Shown here piece after piece: positions 32,960-44,764 of a stretch of DNA of 64,000 nucleotides (position 1 is its first letter; each line of letters opens with the position of its first letter). The position numbers and the translations under genes are program-made. Where the stretch lies: contig CM114273.1 in NCBI GenBank assembly GCA_050084515.1, positions 7,316,001-7,380,000 on the forward strand, read 5' to 3'. The DNA comes from Blasia pusilla. Taxonomy: Eukaryota > Marchantiophyta > Marchantiopsida > Blasiales. Below the pieces are notes generated by a model. The model worked only from the letters and a program-made list of their open reading frames with translations. It did not search any database and was not told the origin of the DNA.

Positions 32960-35305
32960 GATTGGATATCCCAGTAGTGGATAGTCTCACGGAGAGACAG
33001 GCCATGTCGGGTGTCTCTTCCTATGCTGGCAAGACCTCTTCACCATTGTGGGATGCAACTCAAGAGCTACAGAGGACTGCCGACAACCTTGTGAGGTAGG
33101 CGTGGAGTCATGCCTTTATCCCAAAGAAGTGAGAGTCAGGTGGCGATTGGGCCCCTAGAGTGGAGACGTTGATCCCATTGGATACCACACCCGTTGTGAG
33201 GCAGTGTCTAGAGGAGGATGTTTGGGTGTAAGATCTCTTCAGAGGGATTAGCACCAGATTCGCTACGGTATTGCAGGTGCGCATACGGGTGCATCAATAC
33301 CTTTATGTGGAGAGAGATGAGACTGCATGGCGAGTATCATTACGTCACATGGTGAGATTGGTCTTGAGGTTTCCTGAGTTGTTGCCGATATCAACAGTAC
33401 GGGGATATTAGCATACACTACCCGCCGACATCTCTTTGGTGGGGGCACAACATCTGGATAGAGTTGGGACCATTCATTTGGTGATTGCTAGATGGCCATG
33501 TAGGGTCATTTATCAGCTGGCCGAGGGTTTGGATTACAGGATCATAGGTCGGGATGTTTTGGGAGATACTGCAAGTAGTACGACACTTGCAGGAGCGTCA
33601 TATATGTTCTCGGCGTACATTTTGGAGAACGTGCCATTTTTGGGAGACACTCGTGCACGTATGATGACAAGTGTGCATCAGGTGAGGTCTTGGTTGGGAC
33701 TTGCTGTGTTGTTAGATGCAGCGAGAGTTGGATCACGCACCCATCTTCCACGACTATGGTGGGGACCTGATACCATCAGAGGTATTGAGTCGAGCATACA
33801 ATGGAGACCAGAGAGCACTATATCTCACACTGGATGCTATTTTGGGCTCAGGGCGTTGATTTCAGGTGGTGATGCAGGATGATAGACCACCGTTTGCGAT
33901 GGCCAATAGGGTGGGGGAGTTGAGGGCAGCCTTACCTACATTGGTGAGCTTCCTAGCATCCCATGCCTTTCGTCAGGGAGGGCCAGGCATGATTTGGGAT
34001 GAGATGACCCAAGCATTGGAGGAGCCTACAACAAATGAGCACGAGTGCGCCATGGGTTTTGCTACGGATACGACGGCGGTCCCAAGTATGACTGAGGCAT
34101 CTTGAAGATAGGTGTTGGGGCAGGCGATGGACCTCAACTGTCTCAGATGTACAGTCAACCTAGGTATGGCTGAGCAAAGACGGATGCGAGTGTCATCCAT
34201 GCCGTCACGTCCACGAGTTGGACCATTGCCTACAGGGTCTGTACAGGCATTGGCTGGGGGCGGGACAAGGAGAGATAGGCACCCATGGACTTCCAAGGAC
34301 GTCATTCGAGCAGAGCGTGCGAAGGCGGCCAGAGTAGCACATGTTCACTTTTTGGATGTGGAGCATGGTGTAGGAGGTTAGAGTGGATTGGCTGTTGCGG
34401 AGGTGGCTAGGGTTGCTACATATATAGCAATCGGAGGTTGCATCCTCTCCGAGTGAGGTCACAATGGAGACTTGGGAGCCTATGATAGGTCTCAAGTTGA
34501 TAGGAGGAGAGCGACGGCGAGTTCATAGGTTTCAGAGAGGGCACGTCACTTGTTTTGCCTTCAGTATGAGAGACTTGGGTACGCTGAAGGGTCCCGAGAT
34601 ACGGATTGAGTTGGCTAGTGATACGCCGATCTTTTGTCGACCCTATAGGTATTCTAATATGAAGCGAGCCTTGATTCAAAGTAGGAATCAGGACTGGTTG
34701 GAGGCAAGACTTGTAGAGTTATAACATGGGGAGTATGCACCTGCCACAGTCATGCCGGCGAAGAAGGATATGTATGGCAATAGAACGGACAGGGGGATGT
34801 GTGGAGATTACCATCCTATCAATCGACAGACGAGGTCAAATCGGTACGCCATGCCTACTCCTCAGGAGATCTTTGATGCGGTAGGGCATGCAAAGATCTT
34901 CAATACTTTAGATCTCCGTGTTGGCTATCATCAGCTTCCTATCAAGTTGGAGGACAAGGAGAAGACAACATTCTGGGGGATAGATCGGTTCGAGAGAGAT
35001 TGCTTATATCAATGGCGGTTCTTACTAGTTGGTTTGAAGAACGCACCTGCGGAGTTTCAGAGAGTGATGGATAGGATTCTGGCTAACTTGGATTTTGTAC
35101 GATGTTACATAGATGATATTCTTATCTTCATTTCCACAATTGAGGAGCAACAACGACACATGGAAGAGGTGTTTAGGCGATTGCAGTTACATGGACTGAA
35201 GTTACATCCAGGACAAGTGCAAATTCTTTCAGGAGCACATTGAGTACTTGGGACACACCATATATCCGAGTGTGTTAGTTGTTCAACAGACAAAGGTGGA
35301 GGCTA
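32960..35305 (+). mobile_element. Second Gypsy lineage: gag-like region and reverse transcriptase
   Basis: The left part (33.0-34.4 kb) has two open frames (33436-33882, 33866-34105) without a domain I recognise, and is probably gag. From about 34440 the protease-RT linker and RT follow. Homology stops near 35305. RNase H and integrase of this lineage are not here, but the RT style fits the PHD-type pol fragments elsewhere in the window, so they may be one family. That link is inference. Confidence 0.65.
34440..35290 (+). pseudogene. Reverse transcriptase of the second Gypsy lineage
   Basis: Frame 34752-35243 shows C-G-D-Y-H-P-I-N, M-P-T-P-Q-E-I-F-D-A, F-N-T-L-D-L-R-V-G-Y-H-Q-L, F-W-G-I-D, G-L-K-N-A-P-A-E-F-Q-R-V-M and the catalytic Y-I-D-D (near 35106-35117). 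It then shifts frame before the thumb (E-Y-L-G-H-T). The upstream piece 34464-34724 gives the linker (I-F-C-R-P-Y-R-Y). It differs clearly from the RT at 29.7 kb, so it is another lineage. It is inactive. Confidence 0.8.
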
Positions 35306-36190
35306 TTGTGAGATTCCACGCCCAACCCTCTTCCCCCGCCCTCCCACTCCACCTCCCTAATCCCCTCCTCCTCTACCCCGCCATTTTGCTTCCCTCACTT
35401 TGACCGACACTGCACTCTTCCGCGTCTCGGTGCTCCACGCCCTCTAGTCTGCCTTGTCGAGACTCCCTCACGCGCCCTCCTCATGGGCGCTCCACTCACC
35501 CCGTCCTCACGTGCTCTTGCAGCTCTCCTCATAGGCTCCTTTGCGGCAACTTCATGTAGCCTCCCGCGGCCTACACTCTTTTGCTACAAGTTCGTGCATG
35601 CACCTTACTCTTCCCTGCAGTTTGCACGAGCACCTTACTCAAGCATCTCGAGAAGACCTTCTCTGAATTCCTCACCTCCTTGCCGCCTCACGTGCCCTCA
35701 TCTTCATTTCTAATAGTTGGCTCTCATTGAATGTTGATCCTCATTTCTGATCGCTCGCTCTCATTCAGCTCCTTGTGCTCTCACTTTGATTTGTTGCAGC
35801 TCTACTCTCACTTTGATTTGTTGTAGCTCTGCTCTCACTTCGATTTGTTGCAGCTTTGCTCTCAGTTAGATTTGTTGTAGCTCTGATTGCAATTTGTTCA
35901 TGATGAGATGTAGGTTGGGATCTTTTGTAGCATTGCAAGAGATGGGATTGGCCTCGTCTCAATGGAAATTGTGAGTGGGGATGGATTTGAGAAGGCACTG
36001 CTAGGTCGATTGTCTGCTTACGTGATTTAGGGTCATGGTTGCTCTCTGCCCATAGCCTCCGCCGCTCTCCCGGTAGTTTCCCGAATCTGTGTTCCTTCTA
36101 AGAATAGCGTTCGGGGTTCAGGGTCGCGGCTGCTCTCTTCATATTTGCGGACGCAATCCAACTCATTGTTGTTGTTGCTGCTGTTTTGTG
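35306..36190. other. CT-rich spacer with a minisatellite
   Basis: The sequence is C/T-rich from 35306 to about 35700. A 76-codon frame at 35483 begins with a hydrophobic, signal-like stretch but has no homology I recognise. The minisatellite at 35778 is listed separately. No gene is supported. Confidence 0.3.
35778..35891. repeat. Minisatellite, 27-base unit, about four copies
   Basis: The unit CTCTCACTTTGATTTGTTGC plus AGCTCTA repeats four times from 35778 to 35885 with one to four changes per copy, followed by a decayed partial copy. On the minus strand it reads as a 9-residue protein repeat (S-E-S-x-A-x-T-N-Q/L), but I see no reason to call it coding. Confidence 0.75.
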
Positions 36191-36191
36191 G

Positions 36192-36785
36192 CTACTCATG
36201 TCGAATCGTACTCGAGTTGAGTACTACCACGAGCCGAAATGAGGCAAATAGACATTCATGCAGATAGTTACAAAGCGAATATTTTATTCCCCTCAAAATT
36301 AGAGTACAATCTGAATGTTGACTACAACATCTTGACGCTTTTGCCCATTTTCTGAGGCCCTTACTATCACATGCGGATGTGGGGTCATGTTTTGGACTTT
36401 TGGGGAGCTCCTTGGAGATAGCAAGCAGTTCTCGTCCATAGTGGGCTTCCTGCAAAGCTTTCTTCATTGAGGCAGCTTTGAACTCTATTTCGTTGTTGGG
36501 CCTCTTAAGGCGATACTCGGGGCTCCCTTGGACCCTAGACCACTTGGAACTCTCCAACAGTTCGGGATCAGCATTCTTTACACCATAATGCTTATTTGAC
36601 GAAGTGACTTTGGCAACACTCTTCCCTTTCCCCGGTTTGGATTTTTTTATGTTATTCTGGTTGATATGATTCTGCACCCGCGATGTGTCTTGCACCTTGA
36701 ACACAGGAGGCTTGGAGATGGGAGTTGCAGCAGTTGGAGCTGAATGTAGACCAACTGTTGGATCGAGACTGGAGGTCACATGAAC
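36192..36785 (-). CDS. Candidate internal or 3' exon, unknown protein
   Basis: About 197 codons are open on the minus strand, starting right after a CAG (acceptor-like) at 36786-36788 and ending at 36192. No ATG opens it. The product is basic and hydrophilic, with K-P-P-V-F-K-V-Q, K-S-K-P-G-K-G-K-S and a K-K-A-L-Q-E-A-H-Y-G-R-E-L-L segment that looks helical. I know no family. It could be the end of a multi-exon gene whose 5' exons lie to the right (36.8-38 kb), or a fragment of a dead gene. Confidence 0.3.
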   Translation of the reverse strand, partial: VHVTSSLDPTVGLHSAPTAATPISKPPVFKVQDTSRVQNHINQNNIKKSKPGKGKSVAKVTSSNKHYGVKNADPELLESSKWSRVQGSPEYRLKRPNNEIEFKAASMKKALQEAHYGRELLAISKELPKSPKHDPTSACDSKGLRKWAKASRCCSQHSDCTLILRGIKYSLCNYLHECLFASFRLVVVLNSSTIRHE

Positions 36786-36789
36786 CTGA

Positions 36790-38361
36790 TGTGCAACCGG
36801 TAGCTGCTACTTTCTGGAGTACCTACAACGAAGAAGCTGAAGCAGACCAGAGGAGGTGATTCAAGAGCTCCAGCACTTAGAGCTGAACCTAGCAACTCTC
36901 AAATTGAGGGCTTTAGGGGGGACATTCGGTGGCTTCAAGTGGGAGTTGCTTTATAACGCCTTCCGCAACCTGCAACTGCTAGTTATTGTAGTATCTGCAA
37001 TCCACAAAGTAGAGATGTAAGAGTAGAGTGGCACTGTGAAAGAGTATTGTCAAAGTAGACACTTGAATAAAGCTTCGTAGTAAGCATCAATGGCAAACAC
37101 CTTGCATTGAATAGATCAAAACCTATGTGGTATGAGTATGTGATTGAAATGCTCACTGTATCCGGAGCTCGGAGTTGTAGAACGTATGAATAGAATTGGA
37201 CCTTGACACTCCACTGAGAACTCAAACCCTAAGATCTATCGTCCAGGGGAGAGGGCGTTTACATCAACGGATGCCCCCTACCACAACCGTAACTGTCTCC
37301 GGACAAGAATGGATACATGGCTTTGAAAAACCGGACATCCTCATGACGATCGTAAGTGGGTCAAAAAAACTTGAATGCATGACTTACAAAACCGTTACAA
37401 TAATTTGGAGCGGACGCCTTCCAACGGACACGTTAAAACCCTAAAACATCCGACCCTAAACGCATGCATGCCTCTCCATGGCCAAAAATGCCAAGTGAGA
37501 GGGCACTCGCCCATAATAGTGTAGATATCCTAACCGTAGTAGTGCTTGCAAGCCCCGGTCACACAGGGAAGAGGCACACGTGATCGGCGCCTACAATAGT
37601 CCCTGTCATCGATGAAACGTGGCGCATACTCCTTACGCCAATGACCCTTGGAGGGAAGCGAAGAGCAGTTGCAGTCTGGCCCAGACAAACAGGTAATGTT
37701 ATGCCGCGCCTTCATTTGCCCCCTTCCCAGTTACCGGGTCGGGTGTCTCTGGCACCCACTCCCCGCGATGTCACAGTTTTGCTTCAGAGCGGGCGTGACC
37801 AGAACTGCCCAGCAAAGGGTACAGCGGCCCCTACACGCCGCGTTTCTCCCTCTGTACCCTTCTTCGGCCTCGCTATATCCGCTACTTTACGCACTAAATC
37901 GCACTTTATTAAGATCTCTAACCCATTCAGATACACCACCCGGCGTGCCAAGCTGCCGCGGTTAACCATTCAATCAACGAACGCGGTTATACTACCCTAC
38001 ATATACTAGGGTCGGTTTCTTCGTACTGTTAGTAGCTCTTGCTAAAGGGTCCCCCCGGAGAGAAGAAACGAGAGAACGCAAGCGCGAGGGACTATGATCG
38101 CAGTGACAGGGAGTTAACGGGAGCGGGAGAGTCGAGAGCTGATGCCGAGAAACTATTATTCTCCGCGCCGCGCTCCGGAGAGGAGCGGGGATAAAAGCTG
38201 AATTCGATCTCGGGTTTGGAGTGCGCAGGAGATATTGGGACGGTGGAAGAAGAGGAAGGAGGATTGTGCGCTCTTCTCCTTCACTAGGGTCCCTGCAGAA
38301 GAAGAGAGCGCCGGTGTGAGGCAGAGGACGACGACGACGAGGAAGGAGAAGGAGAGCAGCG
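36790..38361. promoter_or_regulatory. Spacer and probable promoter/5' leader of 6PGDH copy 2
   Basis: I see no supported gene. The last 300 bases before 38362 are GA-rich (GAAGAGGAAGGAG, GACGACGACGACGAGG), resembling the purine-rich leader of copy 1. I see no clear TATA box. Frames at 37641-38009 are compositional. Confidence 0.3.
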
Positions 38362-39840
38362 ATGGCGGACGCAGGAGTGTCTAGAATAGGTTTGGCGGGG
38401 TTGGCGGTCATGGGGCAAAATCTGGCCCTGAACATTGCAGAGAAGGGGTTTCCGATTTCGGTGTACAATCGATCGAACAACAAGGTGGATGAAACTGTGG
38501 AGAGGGCTAAACACGAGGGGGACTTGCCGCTCACGGGTTACTATGATCCCAAGGAATTCGTACTTTCCATTCAAAAGCCGCGATCGGTGATCATTCTCGT
38601 CAAGGCTGGCGCTCCGGTGGACCAGACAATTGCCACTTTGTCTAGTTACATGGAGCCTGGTGATTGCATCATCGATGGAGGAAATGAGTGGTATGAGAAC
38701 ACTGAAAGAAGAGCAGAGCAGGTGAAGGAGAAGGGACTGTTGTACCTCGGAATGGGAGTGTCTGGTGGAGAAGAAGGAGCTAGGAGAGGTCCATCTATGA
38801 TGCCGGGAGGAACCCCGGAAGCCTACGCGTATATTGAAGAGGTGGTGAAGAAAGTCGCAGCACAAGTGGATGATGGTCCCTGTGTGACCTATGTTGGTCC
38901 CGGAGGATCTGGAAACTTTGTCAAGATGGTGCACAATGGTATTGAGTACGGAGACATGCAGCTCATTTCCGAGGCTTATGATGTCCTGAAGACGGTCGGA
39001 GGATTGACGAACCAGGAGTTGTTCGAGACCTTTGATGAGTGGAACAAGGGGGAGCTCGACAGTTTCCTGATCGAAATCACTGCTGACATTTTCTCGGTGA
39101 AGGATGACAAGGGCGAGGGTGAACTGGTCGACAAAATTCTTGATAAAACCGGCATGAAGGGTACTGGAAAATGGACCGTCCAGCAAGCTGCAGAGCTGTC
39201 CGTTGCCGCACCGACCATCGCGGCCTCTTTGGACTCTCGGTTTTTGAGCGGTTTGAAGGAAGAGCGTGTAGCTGCTGCCGAAATCTTCAAAATGTACGGT
39301 GTCGAAGACATCGTTGCCAGCCGTAAGGTGGACAAGAAACAGCTAGTCGATGATGTTCGTAAAGCTCTGTATGCCTCCAAAATCTGTAGCTATGCCCAGG
39401 GTATGAATCTTATCCGGTCCAAAAGCATCGAACAGGACTGGAACTTGAATCTTGGGGAGCTTGCCCGTATTTGGAAGGGAGGTTGCATTATTCGTGCCAG
39501 CTTTTTAGACAGAATCAAGCAAGCATACGACAGGAACCCCAAGCTGGCTAGCTTGTTGGTAGATCCAGAGTTTGCAAAGGAGATGGTATCGAGGCAAGCA
39601 GCATGGAGGCGTGTTGTCAGTCTTGCAATTGAAGCCGGTATCAGCACTCCTGGAATGTCCACCAGTTTAGCTTACTTCGATACCTATAGGCGGGCACGTC
39701 TGCCAGCCAATCTAGTTCAGGCGCAACGAGACTACTTCGGAGCGCACACCTACGAACGTGTCGACATGGATGGTGCCTTCCATACAGACTGGTTCAAGAT
39801 CGCCAAGCAAACCAAGGCTGGTATGAGAATTCATGTCTGA
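38362..39840 (+). CDS. 6-phosphogluconate dehydrogenase, decarboxylating (copy 2)
   Basis: This intronless frame of 492 codons runs from ATG 38362 to TGA 39838-39840. It catalyses the same NADP+-dependent oxidative decarboxylation as copy 1. GLAVMGQNLALN is at residues 13-24, IIDGGN at 103-108, the active-site Lys188-x-x-His191-Asn192 and Glu195 are in place, and the conserved LARIWKGGCIIR and AHTYERVDMDG follow. About 64 of 492 residues differ from copy 1, clustered around residues 315-345 and at the last six positions. There is no transit peptide and no peroxisomal C-terminal signal (ends RIHV). All key residues are kept, so the copy is probably functional. It is transcribed away from copy 1. 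Confidence 0.97.
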   Translation: MADAGVSRIGLAGLAVMGQNLALNIAEKGFPISVYNRSNNKVDETVERAKHEGDLPLTGYYDPKEFVLSIQKPRSVIILVKAGAPVDQTIATLSSYMEPGDCIIDGGNEWYENTERRAEQVKEKGLLYLGMGVSGGEEGARRGPSMMPGGTPEAYAYIEEVVKKVAAQVDDGPCVTYVGPGGSGNFVKMVHNGIEYGDMQLISEAYDVLKTVGGLTNQELFETFDEWNKGELDSFLIEITADIFSVKDDKGEGELVDKILDKTGMKGTGKWTVQQAAELSVAAPTIAASLDSRFLSGLKEERVAAAEIFKMYGVEDIVASRKVDKKQLVDDVRKALYASKICSYAQGMNLIRSKSIEQDWNLNLGELARIWKGGCIIRASFLDRIKQAYDRNPKLASLLVDPEFAKEMVSRQAAWRRVVSLAIEAGISTPGMSTSLAYFDTYRRARLPANLVQAQRDYFGAHTYERVDMDGAFHTDWFKIAKQTKAGMRIHV

Positions 39841-41536
39841 TTACCAGTCTTGGTAGTCCAGTCTTCGCATTTTTGTGATTCGGGGCTGTCTTGTACATTG
39901 GGGACGCCTTCAAAGACTAGATTGTAGTAATTGGAGTCTTAACGACTTCTGTTACTAGCAGAGCTTCTCAGATCACCATTAAATTTACCAAATAACACAT
40001 AGTACCCCTGCGACTGTGAGTATGGGTCGCCGAATTTTTTTTATTGAGGTAGGGTCCATGGCATTGGATGCCATTTGAATCTCAGGCTATTGATGCTCTC
40101 AAGTGGTCTAATCGAGGTGTTGCAATGATGCTAATTGTTACTCGTATTCATGAGAGGATTGCTCTCCGTCCCATTCATCCATCAAACAACATGACTGAAG
40201 TGATGATTTTCTGGTCCTTGATTCCCGCCTTCCAGGTTGCCCAAGTATTATGAGTTGATTCATACTATACTTTTAGGGAGTGAGAAGGCTCAAGATTCTG
40301 GCCAAGGTCTTGAGGCTCGGCCAGAGTTCAAGAACACAAGTCAAATTTGCAGAGCTATTTCGATTATCCACTTTTTACGTTATATCCTTAGAAATTTGAA
40401 GTGCCCAGCCCGGCCCCACGCTGCCCCACTCCGTTCCACCCACCCCACCCGAGTCCAACATGTTCTTGGCAGATCCAGTTTTATTCATGTACTTCGGGTT
40501 TTCCAGGGAGTCAGCAGCACAGGTGGGTAAGCACTTTCACCCTTGCAAAGTTCACTCTTTGATATCATGGCTCCGTCCACTGCTCTCACGGTAGAACATG
40601 CTAGTCGACAGTCGATCACGTAAAGTTCGACATATTCTGGCTATCATAGATATCTATTGGCCGCGAGAAAATATTTGTTTAAATCAACTTCTTATTCCGA
40701 AGACTTGAGTTCTTGGTAATTCCGCTGAATACGAATGATTAAGTTGACGTCACAATGAAAATGGCTTTCCCTTCAACGAATCTTGGTCGGTTGTCCTACG
40801 AATCCAAAGAAGGAATCTCATCTACACGTGAGCTCGCACCGCTTGAAACCCAAGATGGTGCGAAACGAAGTCTGAGGATTTGTCTGAGGGACGTTTCCTT
40901 TCAGCCTAGTGGGGACGGTGTTACGAACATAGCTCACATGATGATTATTCAGGAACAGATCATTGGTGAACGAATGCCATGGAAGTAGTTGATTCGCGCA
41001 GAGTCGCAAAATGCCACACGTCGTGCATCCAATAGTAAGCGTGGAGCCAATCTTCACTCATAACCGCCTGGATAAAGCAATCCTCCATACTTATACTGCA
41101 CTCTTACAATGTACAAGGAAAGACAACCTTCTTTCGTCCTCGACCACCCACCCACTGGGAAACAGTCCGACACACGGCGTATTTCACAACTCGGTTTCAC
41201 TTGGACGATCATCTTATACAGCAGTTCTGGTGATTTCCTGACAGTGATGTTGGCGGGATTCCGGGATTGCGTCTTTCCGTCTTTACAAGTCTCCAATCTT
41301 TTCTCCACATCAGCGCCCTTCTCACTTGAACTACCCAATCATGTGTGATCGCGCCTATCACGCGAACGCATAAGATGGATGCATACACTTCGTGTGTTAC
41401 AATGAGATCATATTAGGGCACCTGATAACGTGAGAAAACATTCGGTTGTGCTTGGCAGAGCGCAGGTGGAAAAGAAAAGCGACAAACAGAGAGAGAGAGG
41501 GAGAGAGAGAGAGAGACGGAGACGAAGAGGAGGATC
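39841..41536. other. 3' flank of 6PGDH copy 2 and spacer
   Basis: The first 200 bases are probably the 3' untranslated region. Beyond that the open frames are short, on both strands, and show no domain. A purine-rich GAGAGAGG stretch at 41488-41530 precedes the small candidate ORF. Confidence 0.35.
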
Positions 41537-41686
41537 ATGGTTCAGGGAAAGTTTAGCGCTCAATCGGCCGCGCGCGGAGACAGCCAGCTGGTGCAGCTGG
41601 TTCCGTTCGTTGTAGTAGCCCTAATCATGGCACATCTGCTGGCTTTTGTATCCGTCGTCAAGGATTGTGGTGCCTGTTACATCTGA
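41537..41686 (+). CDS. Candidate small membrane protein or first exon
   Basis: A 49-codon frame follows a GA-rich leader, the kind of context expected of a plant 5' end. Residues 17-41 form a hydrophobic segment (L-V-Q-L-V-P-F-V-V-V-A-L-I-M-A-H-L-L-A-F) preceded by a polar, slightly basic start, so a single membrane span is plausible. A GTATCC donor-like site follows the codon for Phe37, so this may be exon 1 of a longer gene. I did not find a convincing second exon. Confidence 0.3.
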   Translation: MVQGKFSAQSAARGDSQLVQLVPFVVVALIMAHLLAFVSVVKDCGACYI

Positions 41687-41689
41687 GAT

Positions 41690-44600
41690 TGTTTAGCTTA
41701 GATGTATGTTTCTTGATCCGAGATTGTGGTATTCTGCTGAATTCTCTTGTTTATGATCAGGTGGCTCAAACAGAGCAATTTTGTTTCCTTGCTGAAGTCG
41801 AGATTGTAATTATGCTCAATTTGCTGCTTTGTTATCACGCCGTGCAAAATAAGCATTACAATGTGTGTTGCTTTGCACAAGGCGAGAGGGATAAGTCTTC
41901 CGATCTGATGCGTTTCTTTTCTCTTTCCTGCTTTAAGTGTGAGGAGAAGTCGTTGATGTCATCCTTAATTTTGGAGAGTTAGGGGTACTGGATTTACAGA
42001 GTTGCGGTTGAGAAGCAACCCGAGCGACGGAAAATACACTAGGGTTGCGTACCCCTTTGTGTCGTCAATCCGTTCAAGGAACTGCCTCAAGTCTTGGAAA
42101 AATGCGGAGTTCGGTGAAAGGTGTCACAAGTAATGCGAATCACTCAAGTTTCCGATCAGCTTCCGGCTTTGTAGATAATGGAGATATAAGAGGAAGTTCA
42201 GAGACCACAGCCTATCAGTGGCAAAATGTTTTCACCATCGCACACTATCAAGCTTCTACGTCGAAAGAGCATGGATTGAACTCTGTGTAGAGTTAAGGAA
42301 AGATGTACGATGCAATTTCAACTTGACCTATTTCCAGATATTTAATCCAATTCCTTACCTTACACAGATTGATTTATATAAAGTTGCAGAAGTCCTTGGA
42401 CACAAATTTGGAGTTTCATCGTTTCCTTGTACGTGTCTCCTGGTCTTTTGCCCGCTCGCGAGGCAAATTTGTTGTTAAGTCTCTTGAATTGCATTCGAGA
42501 ATAGATGTCCAGTTGTGCCGAAGCAATTCCGCGTTATCCTCGTCAGTCGATGACCTTCGTACGAAAGTACATGCAAACGGGAGTCACACCGCAGAAGGTT
42601 CCATTCTCAGGTTTACGGAAGATCTCAATAAGCAGAAGTCTACGGCTACGTGTGAACGCAAGGAGATGTGCGCATTGCCCGTTCGGCAAATTTGAAGATC
42701 CAAGTGCAAGATTAAGGAGCTATTCCTCTCTTCAATAAAGGAGCTGTTTACGCTGTTAAGAGGACACACAGTACCAAGGTCTCATAGCTATTTCTTGGGG
42801 ATGTATGTCTACTATCTCGACCTTTGTGCTTGATTCCTATAGTTCGGGCCTAACGGTTGCTTGCATCCGAGCTGAGTCAGGTGGACGGATTCACTGCACC
42901 CCTAGAACGTTATCAGTCACGCTCGAGATCGACATGGGGATTTCCCCAGATAACGGGAGCGGTTGGGAGATGGTGGAGTTCACTGCAATCGAGATTCCCT
43001 GATTTCTCTTTTTCTGTTTAAACGATCGGACTCCCATCATTCAAGTCCGATCTAACGAGGACCGGACATAATCAGCAGAAATGTGCAACCTGCACAACAA
43101 GAAATGTCTGCAGATCGGCCCTGGGTGCAGGCGGACGATCGAGTTATTCACGATATTGATTTCTTGCTTCTCTTCTGCTCTAAGGTCCACAGTTCATCTC
43201 CACGACTACTAACATGCACAGGTCCGATCATGCTGCACAAAAGAGCATTTTGCCCATGGCACTGAACAATTTTTTTAACTACAAAAGAGTATTTTACGGA
43301 TCAAAAACTCATGCTGCCTTACATATAGAGGATGTCTATAATCAATCATCTCCTCACGTGTAGACGTTGTCTATGATCAATCATCGTAATTTTTCTTTTT
43401 TGAGCGTAGAGTTTACATCTAGAATTTGTAGAATTCCCGTGATTTCTAATATTGCATCGCAGTGGTCTCAGACGCCTTTCCAGGCGAGGCTTGCCACATC
43501 CAGGAGATTTCTTTTTGTGATTACTTTCGAAACCATCCAGCCAACAAGGGCTATAAACTACGCAGCCGCACATGCAGAGATTTCATCCGTTGACGGTAGA
43601 TCTAAAAACTCAATTGAGGATTTTTCCCAGGCATTTAACCAGGATCACACCAAAGAGTTCACAAAATTTAGGCACGAGTCTCATCTCTCAAAGTGCCTCC
43701 ACTTCCCCTGCCATGGATTGTACTCCCATGGTCAACCTAGAATTTTGCATGATTTCCGAAATCACTCGAGGGCTTGAGAGACAACAATCGACGAAGGGAG
43801 CTCCTTAGTACATTTACAAAGTAAGTCACTAATATTTCCTCCTAGTAAGATCTCTGTAAAGTTCCCGCTAGTAAATTGCTGGGACACTAATGGAACTTTC
43901 TTGAGGATCACAACCCATTGTCTGCAGTGGGGATTGATTGTGAGGATCCTATGCAAGTTGAGCTCCACCGTGCTGCAAGCTACCGCCAGATGAAAGACGT
44001 CAAAGCGTCTAGAGACTTGACAATACATGCATGCACCTGAAACTGAAACCTCACTACTCATCAATATGCCAATTTTGACCTGATGAGGAAGGCTTCGAGC
44101 TAATATTTCAACATGAAGTGTGGAGTGCGTGCCTTCCTGAGCACCGTTTGACCACCTTAGATTTGATGGCTGATCGCACAGCACAGCTCGTACAGAGAGT
44201 GGAATACTGTGGAGAGACGAGTCGTCACATTCGAGATGGACAATTAAGTTTCTTCCAGAAGTTCAGGATAGATCATCATAAAACCAACCTTCTGTAGTAC
44301 CACAGCACATAAAATTACAATTACATAAACAGGACAATGTATAATTACATAGTGTTACAATTGGCTTGGAGGACTGACTCGCCTAATTCTACCAAAACAC
44401 TACCATAATCTTCACTGCTGCCGGAATTCCATCACAACACTGCTTCCCATCACTTGCTGATCATGAATGCAGGTTAACATGCTGTGTGCGCATCATGGCT
44501 TTCTCCCCAAACCAGGGGACACCTTGAGAGCTGCGGGCGCACACCATAGTATCTGAACTGTGATTTACTTCTCCGCAGTTCACCTTTCTCTTCTTTATGG

Positions 44601-44760
44601 AGCAAAATGATTGAGAGGACAATTTAGGGTTTAGGACACTTTGGTAGCCATATGGAGCTATCAAGACAGGCTCTACACAGCCTCCACAGCCATAGACATG
44701 ACGAAGAAATCCCAACCACTAGCTAACAGACATTGTAGCTTGGCTTGATTCTATAGTACA
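41690..44760. other. Region with no recognised gene
   Basis: Several frames of 60-140 codons occur on both strands (for example 42369-42695 plus, 43367-43777 plus, 43762-44184 minus). None shows a domain and they overlap one another. The right end is presumably the 3' flank of the carrier gene that reads leftward from 52.8 kb. Confidence 0.35.
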
Positions 44761-44764
44761 CTCT

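Noticed and set aside
33436-34105. Two frames considered as host genes
   Set aside because: They lie between two Gypsy segments, immediately upstream of an RT in the same orientation, so a gag origin is more likely, although no domain is recognised.
35778-35891. Regular short repeats considered as a CRISPR array
   Set aside because: The units are directly abutting with no unique spacers, in a plant-type genome. It is a minisatellite.
38284-39186. 300-codon minus-strand frame over 6PGDH copy 2
   Set aside because: It is a shadow of the well-supported 6PGDH frame, with no domain of its own.
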